From positions 1 to 26,573 of the forward strand of contig JAITCX010000133.1 of assembly GCA_031282945.1 (NCBI GenBank): a stretch of DNA of 26,573 nt, read 5' to 3'. This DNA is from Elusimicrobiota bacterium (GTDB taxonomy: Bacteria; Elusimicrobiota; Endomicrobiia; Endomicrobiales; Endomicrobiaceae). The first letter of the stretch is position 1. Each line of letters opens with the position of its first letter. The notes under the pieces are model-generated. The model was not told where the DNA came from. It saw only the letters and a program-made list of their open reading frames with translations, and did not search any database. Below, in pieces: positions 8,758 through 16,555 of the stretch. The position numbers and the translations under genes were made by a program.

Positions 8758-8857
8758 TTGCAATTTATTTTGCGGGGTGGATATCAATAGAATTTACAAA
8801 ATTGTGAAATATATGACAACTGATTTTTTTCTTTTGTAAAAAAGAATAATGGAATTA

Positions 8858-9060
8858 TTTCTCTTTTGGCAAAAGAGAAACAGAAAAGTAAAGGCAAAGC
8901 ATTTTTCTCTTTTTGAAAAAAGAGAAACAGAAAAACTAACGGCGCTTAAACGTTTATTCTCTCTTTGAAAAAGAGAGACAGAAATTTCTTTTGCCAAAGG
9001 AAACAAAAACTTCTAACGACACTTGCAACTGGCTTCTCTTTTCTGCAAAAGAGAGACAGA
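8858..9060. repeat. Array of four short hairpin repeats with a shared tail
   Basis: Four AT-rich perfect or near-perfect hairpins occur at 8858-8880, 8904-8927, 8958-8978 and 9035-9054. Each stem is a variant of CTCTTTT and AAAAGAG, and each is followed at once by ACAGAAA preceded by A or G. Units 2 to 4 are also followed by a degenerate TAACG..C.CTT motif. A weaker hairpin lies at 8831-8844, and similar stems occur at about 15147 and 15233. The spacing of about 45 to 75 bases is irregular, so it is not a CRISPR array. No protein-coding gene is supported here. Confidence 0.65.
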
Positions 9061-9212
9061 AAATTAACGCTCTTTAAACTTATTTCTTTTTATTTTTTTG
9101 CGCTTCCTTTTGGTTAAGAACAAGCGCTTAAAGTCCCTTTTTAAAAATTCATTTCTTTCTCATTAAAAGTTCATAACTCCTTTTCTCTTTATCAAACTCT
9201 TAATATTTTTTT

Positions 9213-9660
9213 GCGCTCCCTTTTTATTTTTTAGCCACGCGCCATGCGAAAATTTTTTTCGCCCCCGCGCCGACTCTACTTTTGACGTGACTGACAGCAG
9301 TCTGTTCTGTCACGCCCGCCTGGGTGAGGGCAAGTGAAACTTCCAGTTTCCCTTGCCCTCTTGGCGAAAAAAATTTCTCGCATAGACAGGCGCTTTGCCG
9401 CTTGCGCTAGGCTAAAAAATAAAAAGAGCGCCCGAGAAAGTACGACACGACAACAGCAAAGACAAGACAAAAAAAACAACTGGAGCGTGGCTAAAAAATA
9501 AAAAAACGCAGGCGAGGGCGACCATACATCAACAACAGCAACAACAAAACAAAAAAATCTCTCGCAAAGCAAACGCTTACGCTCCGCTACGCCGAAAAAC
9601 CAAAAAGAGCGCTGGAAAAATTACAACGCGACAAAGACAAACAACAACAGCGGAAAACAT
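9213..9660. repeat. Composite inverted and tandem repeat region without a gene
   Basis: Arms at 9213-9263 and 9363-9431 are inverted copies of each other apart from small insertions, sharing GGCTAAAAAATAAAAA and the GCGA..AAATTT..TCGC core. The enclosed loop holds a hairpin at 9326-9360 with 15 of 16 paired bases and a second structured stem at 9287-9313. Diverged direct copies of the right arm follow at 9489-9509 and about 9549-9655, each trailed by a CAACAGCAAAGAC-like tract. The layout suggests a decayed palindromic mobile element or structured RNA. The only sizeable frame (9276-9572, minus) runs through the repeats and looks accidental. Confidence 0.55.
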
Positions 9661-9827
9661 TTCTCTTTTAAAAAAAACAAAATAAAAATTTTTCCCCTCA
9701 TCTCTTAACAACAACTCCCGCCCCAAAATTATTTTTTAAAACTGTTTGATTTCTCCCTTAAACTTCAACTTTTTTGGCTTTTCCTTGAACCCTTTATTTC
9801 CTTGCCCCACCGCTACATCTGGGGCTT

Positions 9828-9992
9828 GTGAGCGCCCGCAAAAGCGCGGGCGCTCACCTTTTAAAAACTCGCTCATTAATATTTAAGTTTTTATATGCAC
9901 TGCAAAAATAACTTTTCAATTCAAAATAAAATCTTGCTCTATTTATCAGCGAGTTTTTAAAAGGGCGGTCGGCGGCAAAGCCGCCGACCGCC
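9828..9992. repeat. REPIN-like pair of inverted GC hairpins
   Basis: Two GC-rich perfect hairpins face each other: GTGAGCGCCCGC with its complement (9828-9857) and GGCGGTCGGCGGC with its complement (9964-9992). Each is followed, on its own strand, by the same 17-base sequence, CCTTTTAAAAACTCGCT (9857-9873 plus strand; 9948-9964 minus strand). The result is one large inverted repeat with a 74-base AT-rich spacer. The architecture is like a REPIN, though either hairpin followed by CTTTT could also act as a terminator; the right one would serve the barrel gene ending at 10034. Confidence 0.6.
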
Positions 9993-10033
9993 AAGCCCCT
10001 CAATTTTCAAACAGAATTTCAACTCCCCAAAAA

Positions 10034-10795
10034 TCAAAGACTAAACTTATACCCCGCCATAAGCGTAACTACAGAATAAGTATCAAAACTATAAGAATTA
10101 TATGTTTCCACTTCATTTAAAAAATCATCATAAGTCTGCGTGTCCCAAGAATATTTTAAATGCACATAATAAACGCTATAACCCAATTCCACCAACCACC
10201 CATTGTAAAATTCCCAACCAATTCCCGCCTGCCAATAAACCCCATTTTCTTTTTCCATTTTTACCGATTGATCAAGCGTGGGCGAATCCGCCCAAAATAA
10301 TGCAGTGTATCCAAAATTGCCTTTTATAAAAAATTCCCTAAACTGCTTAATTGGATTAGTTTGAACCGTAACATATACCGGTATAATGCTAAATCCAATC
10401 GGCGTATACTCCACCGGCGCATCCCTGTATTCTTCTCCCATAAATTCAAAATTATTGTATTGCACCGCCCACTTTCTATCTAATGATCTCTTGGCAAGAT
10501 AACCAGCCCCAGCCCCAAGTTTTAAATAATCTAAAACTATAATATGCAGATATTCAGCCCAAATGCCAAACGATGCATTGACACGCATTAATTGCGAACC
10601 CTCACGCCCAGCGCCCGCTTCAATGAAATTTCCAGCGCTATCCTCTACAGGATATTTATCCCACGTTTGTTTTGTTCCTATCGTCCCAAAATCAATGCTT
10701 CCCTTAATATTTAATTCGCCTGCCTCCACTGCATAAGAATGCGCATAAACTGAAAATAAAAAAACCATGCCTAATGATAAAATAATTTTTTTCAT
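10034..10795 (-). CDS. Outer-membrane beta-barrel protein, paralogue 1
   Basis: This 253-residue protein of unknown function has a clear signal peptide (MKKIILSLGMVFLFSVYAHSYA) and then alternating aromatic and polar strands typical of a small beta barrel. It ends in AGYKFSL, close to the aromatic C-terminal signal of outer-membrane proteins. It is clearly related to the protein at 19024-19758: both share an AEYL or GEYL turn, then IPVYVTVQ.NPI or FPVYLTVQFHPI, then FIKGNFG or FVKGNLG, and a GYEF or GWEF strand near the C-terminus. AGGAGA stands six bases before the ATG. It lies 90 bases after queE and could be read from that operon or from its own promoter. Its role could be a porin-like or structural barrel. 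Confidence 0.85.
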   Translation of the reverse strand: MKKIILSLGMVFLFSVYAHSYAVEAGELNIKGSIDFGTIGTKQTWDKYPVEDSAGNFIEAGAGREGSQLMRVNASFGIWAEYLHIIVLDYLKLGAGAGYLAKRSLDRKWAVQYNNFEFMGEEYRDAPVEYTPIGFSIIPVYVTVQTNPIKQFREFFIKGNFGYTALFWADSPTLDQSVKMEKENGVYWQAGIGWEFYNGWLVELGYSVYYVHLKYSWDTQTYDDFLNEVETYNSYSFDTYSVVTLMAGYKFSL

Positions 10796-10885
10796 AAGCG
10801 TCTCCTATAGAAAAATAAGCCCAATTTTCACATTGCTTACTTTTTAAATTTTATTTTTAAACTAAAATATCAAAACTTATATTTA

Positions 10886-11635
10886 TTATCTCACTTTATA
10901 AATTTTATGCAGCTGCGCCATTGGATATACATTTTTAAGAAATTTTACCGCTATCTCCCTACAAATAAACAATTTATCTAAACCCGCCGCCCGTCTATCC
11001 GTTGAAGGCTGCAAAATAAATAAAACGCTTTTTGAAATTGTAGATATAGCTTTTGCAGCCTCTAAAATCTCAATGCCTTCCGTATCTTTTGTTATAACGC
11101 ATTTAACAAAAATATCTTTTATACGAGATCTCAAAGCATAACTCAAAAAAAGTTTATGCGCTGTCAAAAAATCTAATTTGCATGCAGAATATAATTTGAT
11201 GTCCATAGAAATTATATCAACAAATTTTATTATTTGCTTTAAACTTTCGCATAATACGCCGTTTGACTGCAAATAAATATTAAAACCTAATTTTGTAATT
11301 TCAGCCAAAAATTTTCTCAAAAAAATTATATGCAGCAAAGGCTCGCCGCCCGTCAATGAAATATAAGGTTTTTTTGTATTAAACTTTTTTTTATTGTTGT
11401 CGCGCACGCTCAATACTTTTTTAATTAAGCGCTCAACGCTAAATATCTCAGGATTTTTTATAAAACCTTGCGGCGTATCGCAATAATTGCATCTCAAATT
11501 GCAGCCCGCAAAACGAATAAAAATTTGCGCCATCCCAGCATACGGTCCCTCACCTTGATATGAAAAAAATATCTCGGATATCGGCGCCCCAATCTCTGCG
11601 GCGCCATCTGCTTTTTTTTCTAAACGCTTAGGCAT
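10886..11635 (-). CDS. queE: 7-carboxy-7-deazaguanine synthase (queuosine pathway)
   Basis: This 249-residue radical-SAM enzyme converts 6-carboxytetrahydropterin to 7-carboxy-7-deazaguanine in queuosine precursor synthesis. The N-terminal signature EIFFSYQGEGPYAGM is followed by the compact cluster motif CNLRCNYCDT (Cys45, Cys49, Cys52), and SLTGGEPLL follows. I chose ATG at 11635, which overlaps the upstream gene by eight bases; an upstream in-frame start at 11677 would add 14 residues lying wholly within the previous gene and is less likely. Only a weak GGGA precedes the start, so translational coupling is probable. No other que gene is visible. Its position after two glycosyltransferase-like membrane genes is unexpected. 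A 7-deazaguanine DNA-modification role is possible but has no local support. Confidence 0.92.
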   Translation of the reverse strand: MPKRLEKKADGAAEIGAPISEIFFSYQGEGPYAGMAQIFIRFAGCNLRCNYCDTPQGFIKNPEIFSVERLIKKVLSVRDNNKKKFNTKKPYISLTGGEPLLHIIFLRKFLAEITKLGFNIYLQSNGVLCESLKQIIKFVDIISMDIKLYSACKLDFLTAHKLFLSYALRSRIKDIFVKCVITKDTEGIEILEAAKAISTISKSVLFILQPSTDRRAAGLDKLFICREIAVKFLKNVYPMAQLHKIYKVR

Positions 11636-13241
11636 TATTTTTTCCCATAGAACGCAAATACTGATTAAAACGCCCAATATAATCTACCGCCGCCTGTGAA
11701 CTTATATTAAAAGTTTTTGCCATTTTGTCTATCCAAATATCTACATTTTTTTGATCGTTTAAATATGCATACCCGATTACAATGCTTGCATACACTTGCG
11801 GAACTTCCATTTGTTTATTGTCAACCATCAATTGATAAACTTTTATCGCATTATTAAAATCGCCCGACAACAAAAAAGCCTGCCCCAATGCATAATTTAT
11901 TTCATTATAAGAAAATCTCAAAGCATTGGCCGCCGGCAATAATTGCCTCACCGCTTCCTGCGGCCTGCCCGCTTGCATGAGAGCATAAGCGTAAAATTTG
12001 TCTATGGTGAAATCTTTCCTTTTTGCTTGAGATAAAATTTTTCCCCAAAAAGCAAGTTGGCCGTTAAAATAATTCATTTGATTAAAAGTTAATATGCAAC
12101 AAACTATCAATAAAACAGATACAAAACTTAAAACTGCAATTTTTATTTTTTGTTTTGCCTTTTCGCCATTGTCTATAAACGGCGATAAAAAAGAATAAAA
12201 TAAAACTATAAAACCAAACATTGCAACATACATCCTGTTTCCCTGAAACCATAAACGCTCGCTTATCAATGCAGGCAAAATGAAAAATAAAGGCAGTAAA
12301 AAATAAAAAATATTTCTCTTTAATTTTGTCTTATCTTTTGTTGCAAAAATAAAAAAAGCAAAAACTAAAAAAGAAATAATTCCCATCACGGTAATCCATC
12401 CCCCTGTGTTTGGCGCAAAAGGCGAGCGTAAAAAAAACACAGAAGCGTAATAATCCCAAGTCATGCCGATATTGTCGTCTGTTAAATTTAATCTGCTAGG
12501 AAATCCGCCCCCCTCAATATGCAAAGCAAATTTACGCATATATGTAAAAAATATAATTGAACAAATCCATAACGCCAACAAAATTAAAAATTCTTTTTTT
12601 CTAAAAAAACTCCATTTTTTTTGTTCTACTAAAACGGCATATAAAACAAAAATTGCAGGAATAATAAGCGCTGATTCTCGGGTAAAAAAACAAATCAATA
12701 AAAATAAAATATGCGCAAATATATCCAATGGTTTTTTATCGTTTATAAAACGTATAAAGAAAATTAAAGCTAAAATAAAAGCTATAAAAAATATAGAATC
12801 ATTTCTGCCCGGTATCCATGCCGCTGTATAAATCATTATCGGGAAAACGGCAAAAGTTACGGCGGCTAAAAATGAAACTAGTTTGCTAAAAACATATTTG
12901 TATAAAAATAAAAATAATAAAACGCAGGAAAATGCATGGAGTAAAATATTTGTAAAGTGGGAAAATTTTTCGGATTCGCCTGCAATGTGATTGTCAGCTA
13001 TAAAAGAAACCGCAAGCATCGGCCTATAATAAGGCGTAGGGGATTTTTCAAATAAAACATTGTGCGCGAAAGCATTAAAAAACGCCCCTGCGCCTTTATA
13101 CTCGCTTGAGGCGGTATAAACAAAATTTACATCGTCAAGTCCAGTGTTTTTAAAGTTTATTGTCTTTGCATAAAGCAAAAAAGCTATAAGAAAAACTATT
13201 GCGCTCAGGACGCCTAAATTAGCAAACTTTGACTTAAACAT
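11628..13241 (-). CDS. GT-C-like membrane protein with C-terminal TPR-like repeats
   Basis: This 537-residue polytopic inner-membrane protein resembles GT-C glycosyltransferases of the PMT/TMTC type. An Asp-Asp pair (GLDDVNF, residues 36-37) follows the first membrane segment, as in the catalytic loop of that fold, and WIPGRNDSIFF near residue 150 is like the second-loop motif of TMTC-type proteins. Roughly ten hydrophobic segments run to about residue 385. The last 150 residues are soluble and helical, with TPR-like units (QAGRPQEAVRQLLPAA, LLSGDFNNAIKVYQLM). It follows the preceding membrane gene by three bases. It probably transfers a sugar from a polyprenyl carrier; acceptor and sugar are unknown. 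Confidence 0.85.
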   Translation of the reverse strand: MFKSKFANLGVLSAIVFLIAFLLYAKTINFKNTGLDDVNFVYTASSEYKGAGAFFNAFAHNVLFEKSPTPYYRPMLAVSFIADNHIAGESEKFSHFTNILLHAFSCVLLFLFLYKYVFSKLVSFLAAVTFAVFPIMIYTAAWIPGRNDSIFFIAFILALIFFIRFINDKKPLDIFAHILFLLICFFTRESALIIPAIFVLYAVLVEQKKWSFFRKKEFLILLALWICSIIFFTYMRKFALHIEGGGFPSRLNLTDDNIGMTWDYYASVFFLRSPFAPNTGGWITVMGIISFLVFAFFIFATKDKTKLKRNIFYFLLPLFFILPALISERLWFQGNRMYVAMFGFIVLFYSFLSPFIDNGEKAKQKIKIAVLSFVSVLLIVCCILTFNQMNYFNGQLAFWGKILSQAKRKDFTIDKFYAYALMQAGRPQEAVRQLLPAANALRFSYNEINYALGQAFLLSGDFNNAIKVYQLMVDNKQMEVPQVYASIVIGYAYLNDQKNVDIWIDKMAKTFNISSQAAVDYIGRFNQYLRSMGKNNA

Positions 13242-13244
13242 TTC

Positions 13245-14684
13245 TCATCCTTTTTGTATTGATTGTACCGCCATCTCCCACCCAACTAAATCATATCGCG
13301 GCATTAAATAAGAATCTATGAAAACTTTCAGTTTTGAAAAAATAAAAATCCCTTCCTGCAGGATATTTAAAATATGAATAATAAACAAAAATGTATTTAT
13401 AAAAGCCAATGCAATTACAAATATATAGAAAGCTTTTTTATTAAATTTATAATTTTGCAAAACTTGAAATAACATAATGCATAAAAATAAAAGCGCAAAA
13501 TTTAAAAAGAAAAATGTTCTGGTTTGACTGCCCCAAATGGTAGGCGAAAACATCAAAAGCCCTCTGCTTAAAATTCCTAAAAATAAAATTGCAAAAGCGG
13601 TTAAAAGTTTTTGCCTGCTTCCATAAAACGCTCTGTAGATCAAATATCCCAAGGCAATGCAAACAATAATAAGTAAAAACAAAAATAAATAATTATAACT
13701 TGAAAAATAATATGGAGCGATATATCCATAAACTGTCATGGAATTTCGCGCTATATCAAAAATATAACCAAAAGCCAAAATTGTTATCGCTATAAAAATT
13801 ATTGAAATTTGCGCCGCTAAATTTTTTTGCCGCCAAACTACAAGCGCAAGCAAAATATAAAACAATAAAAATATTGAGTTGGGCTTAAAAATATAATGAT
13901 AAGCTGTGGAACTAAACCCGAGTTCTAAAAGTTTAAAAATCGATAAACTGGCAAAATCTCTAAACCAAATATAAGTTTCGCCTGACATGCGTACATACAG
14001 TCCCGGCGTTAAAACCGTATAGAGAGCGGATAAACAACAAATCATAAATTGAAGCCATATAAAAGTTTTGCCTCTGCCCTCATAAAAAATTAAAAAGAAA
14101 ACTAAAACGGGAAAAATCATTACAAGAATTTGTTCCACATTGCAGGCATAAATTAAAGCTAAAACAAAAATTATTGTTTGCCAAATATTTTTTGAATAAG
14201 GATTTCCTTCTATAATATTCTTTAAAGGAATAAAACTTATTAGCATTGCGCAAAAAGGCAAAAAATAAATAACTGTGTCAAGAACATAACCCGAAGTTTG
14301 CAAATCCCAAAATGGAAAAATAAAAAACAGAAGGCAAATGCCCCAAGATATTGGCTTGACGTTTTTAGAATTGATAAGGAAATTTATCGTATAGGCGGTT
14401 AGCGCAACAGTCAGCGGTCCAATTAAAAGAAAAAGCAAACGGTATTTTAAAACTATTAAATATACAGCATGAACTATAAGCTTTTGACCGAGCGTATAAA
14501 AATACATTTTCAAAAAAGCAATCATAGACCCAAAAGATTTTATACCCTCTAAACTTCTTGGAAAAGCATCGTCGGCCATATAAGGCAAAAGCAAATATAT
14601 AATGAAAAAAATGCCCCATAAAATTATATAAGGGGCATTTTTACTTTTAATAAAATTGGATAAACAATTCTTTAAAAAGACCAT
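13245..14684 (-). CDS. Polytopic membrane protein, probable GT-C glycosyltransferase (DUF6056-like)
   Basis: This 479-residue protein is built almost entirely of hydrophobic helices. After a short basic N-terminus and the first membrane segment comes an acidic pair, YMADDAFPRS (Asp38-Asp39), in the place where GT-C enzymes keep their catalytic acidic residues. Several later short loops are rich in Tyr and Arg (ARNSMTVYGYIAPYYFSSYN near residue 315). No other domain is visible. I place it tentatively in the DUF6056/GT-C group by topology and this motif, not by a firm match. It lies 16 bases after the DUF1844 gene and three bases before the second GT-C-like gene, so the two probably act on the same cell-envelope glycan. 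Confidence 0.8.
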   Translation of the reverse strand: MVFLKNCLSNFIKSKNAPYIILWGIFFIIYLLLPYMADDAFPRSLEGIKSFGSMIAFLKMYFYTLGQKLIVHAVYLIVLKYRLLFLLIGPLTVALTAYTINFLINSKNVKPISWGICLLFFIFPFWDLQTSGYVLDTVIYFLPFCAMLISFIPLKNIIEGNPYSKNIWQTIIFVLALIYACNVEQILVMIFPVLVFFLIFYEGRGKTFIWLQFMICCLSALYTVLTPGLYVRMSGETYIWFRDFASLSIFKLLELGFSSTAYHYIFKPNSIFLLFYILLALVVWRQKNLAAQISIIFIAITILAFGYIFDIARNSMTVYGYIAPYYFSSYNYLFLFLLIIVCIALGYLIYRAFYGSRQKLLTAFAILFLGILSRGLLMFSPTIWGSQTRTFFFLNFALLFLCIMLFQVLQNYKFNKKAFYIFVIALAFINTFLFIIHILNILQEGIFIFSKLKVFIDSYLMPRYDLVGWEMAVQSIQKG

Positions 14685-14700
14685 GCAATCAACTCAAGAG

Positions 14701-15120
14701 TTATGCTTTGTTTTTATCGTCTGAAGTTTTATCAGATGATTCTTGTTTTTTCTCAACTTGAGTTTTTTGATCTTGCTCCTGCAAAGTTTCCTGCGATTGC
14801 GCTTTAGCTTGATCTTGCGGCGCCGAGGACTGCTCAACTTTTGTAGACGCTTTTTGATCTTCCAATGCGCTTGCATAATTTATTTGCAAACTGGAAATAG
14901 ATTGCGTTAAAAAATTGTCTTCCATAGTGGTGAGATTGCCTTTCATTTTTTCTTTAAGCATTCTAAGCATATCTATTGTTTGGCGCGAACCTTCAACATC
15001 AGCCTTTTCAAGTTTGCCCGTTACAGGACTTGGCATTTTGCCAAGCTGCTGCCATCCTATTTGCACAAATAGCGTAATTAAATTAAATAATAGCGGATTT
15101 AAATCTTTGGTGTCAGTCAT
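14701..15120 (-). CDS. DUF1844 family protein
   Basis: This 139-residue soluble protein has the DUF1844 core in its first 85 residues: NPLLFNLITLFVQIGWQQLGK, then a link to GSRQTIDMLRMLKEK and NFLTQSISSLQINYA. The tail (about residues 90-139) is low-complexity, rich in Gln, Lys, Ser and Glu, and probably disordered. TAGGAG stands before the ATG. Function is unknown for the family. It starts a minus-strand group that continues with the two membrane proteins and queE. The 142-base gap upstream, after homoserine dehydrogenase, contains an AT-rich stem but no clear terminator, so read-through from hom is possible. Confidence 0.9.
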   Translation of the reverse strand: MTDTKDLNPLLFNLITLFVQIGWQQLGKMPSPVTGKLEKADVEGSRQTIDMLRMLKEKMKGNLTTMEDNFLTQSISSLQINYASALEDQKASTKVEQSSAPQDQAKAQSQETLQEQDQKTQVEKKQESSDKTSDDKNKA

Positions 15121-15262
15121 TTTTTTCTCCTAATTTTTTGTAATTCCCTTTTTCAAAAAAGAGATGAATTTAACTTTTTAAAAACAGATTAATAATGCGC
15201 AATATTTTATTTTTATTGCAAGAAATAATTCTCCTCTATTTTTTACAAAAGAGAGAGCCGTT

Positions 15263-16546
15263 TTATTTTTCAATTTTAAGTTTCACAGGATTGGTTTTGA
15301 CAATAGATTTCAGCGACTTCAACTTTTTTATAGAATTTTCCAAATTGGAATTTTGGGTTTTATGAGTGAGGATAACAACGTCTGCAAAATCCCCTTTATT
15401 AATATTAGGTTGAGTTAAACTTGCAATGGACACTTTGTTTTCGCCTAAAATGCCGCAGAGTTTTGCAAGCATGCCGGGCTTGTCGGCAAGCGTAAAACGC
15501 AAATAATATTCCCCGCCGCTATCGCCCGCCGGTAAAATTTTTATCTTTTTGTTTCTGTTATAAATAACATCCGTCACAATTCCAGCCGTGTTTGTCACAA
15601 TAAACTTTGAAAGGTTTACGATATCAGACACCACTGCGCTTGCCGCGGGGGATTGGCCTGCACCCTTGCCGTAAAACAAAACGTCTCCGCAATCTTTACC
15701 TCTAACCATAATCGCATTATATTCATTGTCAACCGTTGCAAAAGTATGTTTGTGATAAACGAGCCGCGGTTCAACTGATAAATCTATCCCGTTTTTTGTT
15801 TGTATAGCCGAGCCCACCAATTTTATGCAGCCGATATCTTTAGTTAAATGGACATCTTTAGCCTGCAAATTTGAAATGCCTTTGGTCGCTATATTTTTAA
15901 CTTTTATCCACCCGCCCCAAGCAAGCGACGCTAAAATTGCAAGCTTATTGGCAGTGTCAATTCCGTTTACGTCAAAAGACGGATCCGCCTCTGCAAAACC
16001 GGCAACTTGCGCCTTCTTTAAAGCGTCCTCATAAGAAATTCCCTCTTTGGTCATCTTGCTCAAAATAAAATTTGTGGTGCCGTTTAAGATGCCCTTTATC
16101 TCCAAAATTTCCTCAACGGCAAGCCCCTCATTTAAACCCTGTACAACGGGGATGACGCCGCCCACAGAAGCTTCATAATAAATAGCTTTTTGTTCGTCTT
16201 GAGCGGTTGTAAAAATCTGGTCCCAATATTTTGCCAGCACCGCTTTATTTGCCGTAACCACGCTTTTGCCCGCTTTCAAAGATTCTATTATTATTGTGCG
16301 GGCGGGTTCATAGCCGCCGATGAGTTCCACCACCAAATCTATCTCGGGATCGCGTATAATATCTTTAAAATTTTTTACATACAAATCGGCGCGATCTATG
16401 GGATTTCTGTCGCAAATTGATTTTATGCGCACATTTTTGCCGACTTTCGTCAAAACTATTTTTTGATTGGCCTCAAGAATACGCGCAACGCCTTTACCCA
16501 CCGTCCCGTATCCAATTAAACCGACATTTATTTGTTTCTTGTTCAT
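15263..16546 (-). CDS. hom: Homoserine dehydrogenase with ACT domain
   Basis: This 427-residue cytoplasmic enzyme reduces aspartate semialdehyde to homoserine with NAD(P)H, feeding threonine and methionine synthesis. The N-terminal Rossmann motif GLIGYGTVGKGV (residues 9-20) is followed by the family signatures GILNGTTNFILSKM and GFAEADPSFDVNGIDTANKL. The final 80 residues form an ACT regulatory domain (LRFTLADKPGMLAKLCGILG), which usually gives threonine feedback. The length fits the monofunctional form with no kinase fusion. It starts nine bases after the aminotransferase stop codon, with AAGAGG before the ATG, so the two genes form an operon. Confidence 0.95.
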   Translation of the reverse strand: MNKKQINVGLIGYGTVGKGVARILEANQKIVLTKVGKNVRIKSICDRNPIDRADLYVKNFKDIIRDPEIDLVVELIGGYEPARTIIIESLKAGKSVVTANKAVLAKYWDQIFTTAQDEQKAIYYEASVGGVIPVVQGLNEGLAVEEILEIKGILNGTTNFILSKMTKEGISYEDALKKAQVAGFAEADPSFDVNGIDTANKLAILASLAWGGWIKVKNIATKGISNLQAKDVHLTKDIGCIKLVGSAIQTKNGIDLSVEPRLVYHKHTFATVDNEYNAIMVRGKDCGDVLFYGKGAGQSPAASAVVSDIVNLSKFIVTNTAGIVTDVIYNRNKKIKILPAGDSGGEYYLRFTLADKPGMLAKLCGILGENKVSIASLTQPNINKGDFADVVILTHKTQNSNLENSIKKLKSLKSIVKTNPVKLKIEK

Positions 16547-16555
16547 GCAAACCTC

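Noticed and set aside
8794..9006. 70-residue minus-strand frame
   Set aside because: It runs through the hairpin repeat array and owes its composition (FSVSLF repeats) to those repeats; no start signal was seen.
8858..9060. Possible CRISPR array
   Set aside because: The repeated units are changed hairpins with irregular spacing and similar spacers; no exact repeats and no cas genes are present.
9276..9572. 98-residue minus-strand frame, Cys- and Phe-rich
   Set aside because: It lies within the inverted and tandem repeats, has odd amino acid composition and no ribosome binding site.
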